From Bradyrhizobium hereditatis (GTDB taxonomy: Bacteria > Pseudomonadota > Alphaproteobacteria > Rhizobiales > Xanthobacteraceae): a stretch of DNA of 64,000 nucleotides. This document shows, one piece after another, positions 63,639 to 64,000 of this stretch. The notes under the pieces were generated by a model, which worked only from the letters and a program-made list of their open reading frames with translations, was not told where the DNA came from and did no database searches. The DNA lies in contig NZ_JAGKJK010000012.1 in NCBI RefSeq assembly GCF_020329435.1, forward strand, positions 62,001-126,000, read 5' to 3'. Position numbers and translations under genes: made by a program. The first letter of the stretch is position 1. Every line of letters begins with the position of its first letter.

Positions 63639-63673
63639 AAAACGGCCCGCCAGATGATCTGGCGGGCCGTTTT
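63639..63673 (+). terminator. Rho-independent terminator of infC
   Basis: The perfect stem AAAACGGCCCGCCAGA / TCTGGCGGGCCGTTTT with a TGA loop lies 17 bp after the stop. It ends in TTTTCGTT, a strong intrinsic terminator. Confidence 0.92.
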
Positions 63674-63688
63674 CGTTGGTGCCGGTTG

Positions 63689-63810
63689 TGTCCCGGACGC
63701 GGTGCAACGCGCCGCCTTGTCGCGTGGTGTGCCGCTGATCCGAGGCCCATCCAATGAGGCAGGTGCCGGCTCTGCGTCGCAGCGTTACGCGTTGCACCGC
63801 GTCCGGGACA
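63689..63810. repeat. Palindrome TGTCCCGGACGCGGTGCAACGC
   Basis: The 22-base left arm (63689-63710) is exactly complementary to the right arm ending at 63810 (GCGTTGCACCGCGTCCGGGACA), with about 78 bases between. A diverged relative is at 175-280. It lies between infC and the convergent partial gene. Confidence 0.9.
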
Positions 63811-63821
63811 CGAAACTCTTC

Positions 63822-64000
63822 TCAGTTCCGCGTGGCCTGCCAGGTACCGCTACAGTAATCACCGGTGATGATGCCGCGCCACCAGCCTGCGCCATAGCTG
63901 CCCACAAGCCGGCCACCGCCGCGCGCGCGGGAGGCGCCGACCGAAACACTGACCGCAACCGCACCAGCGCGACTGACCGATCCCGAAACCCTGCCGCCGC
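63822..64000 (-). CDS. Glycine-rich hypothetical protein, C-terminal part
   Basis: A minus-strand frame runs from the right edge to a stop at 63822-63824, giving 58 residues. It contains SGSVSRAGAVAVSVSVGASR, then GGGRLVGSYGAGWWRG, and ends YCSGTWQATRN. The Gly/Ser repeats and the C-terminal CSGTWQA are typical of a beta-rich, possibly exported family I have seen in Bradyrhizobium, but I cannot name it. The start is outside the window. Confidence 0.6.
   Translation of the reverse strand, partial: GGRVSGSVSRAGAVAVSVSVGASRARGGGRLVGSYGAGWWRGIITGDYCSGTWQATRN

Overview
The window looks like chromosomal core DNA of a Bradyrhizobium-like alphaproteobacterium (Nitrobacteraceae). The reasons are strong GC bias at third codon positions, a tyrosine-type DivL pseudo-histidine-kinase, an FzlA homologue, a class II-like EPSP synthase, a ROSE-type RNA thermometer in front of an hsp20 gene, and many long imperfect palindromes between genes. 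I found no phage, insertion sequence, CRISPR array or rRNA. The assignment is by recognition, not by database search.

Layout. 1-4.6 kb: a partial gene, a chemoreceptor, an internally deleted gamma-glutamyltransferase remnant, an orphan ParA-like ATPase and a GNAT acetyltransferase. 4.6-9.8 kb: mutM on the minus strand, divergent from ubiE-ubiB-coaBC-dut. CoaBC carries an N-terminal ribbon-helix-helix domain, and a promoter with two direct repeats lies just upstream. 10.1-15.4 kb: divL, a fused tsaE-amgK, a PilZ gene and a murU-like nucleotidyltransferase, joining cell-cycle control, tRNA modification and peptidoglycan recycling. 15.7-24.5 kb: addB-addA, trxA, a stand-alone ATP-dependent DNA ligase and a DUF2231 membrane protein. 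24.6-37.5 kb: a long minus-strand block with a phosphoesterase, folC-accD, trpA-trpB-trpF (transcribed F to B to A), lapA, ihfB, sppA, rpsA, cmk and aroA. A small secreted-protein gene lies on the other strand between rpsA and cmk.

37.6-46 kb: a TIGR02300-type acidic protein, tRNA-Ala(GGC), a GIY-YIG protein, the divergent ohrR/ohr peroxide pair with two visible operators, a class III CoA-transferase, and a complete ugpB-A-E-C glycerol-3-phosphate ABC transporter with a candidate Pho box. 46-49 kb: a sigma-32-type promoter and ROSE element driving hsp20-DUF1150, then a second chemoreceptor. 48.8-55.4 kb (minus strand): a short RNase D gene, the lptC-lptA-lptB-rpoN-hpf-ptsN cluster, linking LPS export, sigma-54 and the nitrogen PTS. 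55.5-64 kb: two small proteins, tRNA-Leu(CAG), an NDUFA9-like protein, uppP, fzlA-queG, a thioesterase, a SnoaL-like protein, an alpha/beta hydrolase, infC with an AUU start, and the 3' end of a glycine-rich gene.

Most genes are housekeeping. The points that deserve most attention are the RHH-CoaBC fusion with its repeat-flanked promoter, the absence of the E. coli-type clamp cysteine in that CoaBC, the DivL/TsaE-AmgK/PilZ/MurU cluster, loss of zinc-ribbon cysteines in AccD, the ROSE/sigma-32 control region, the in-frame collapsed GGT, and at least ten palindromes belonging to several families.
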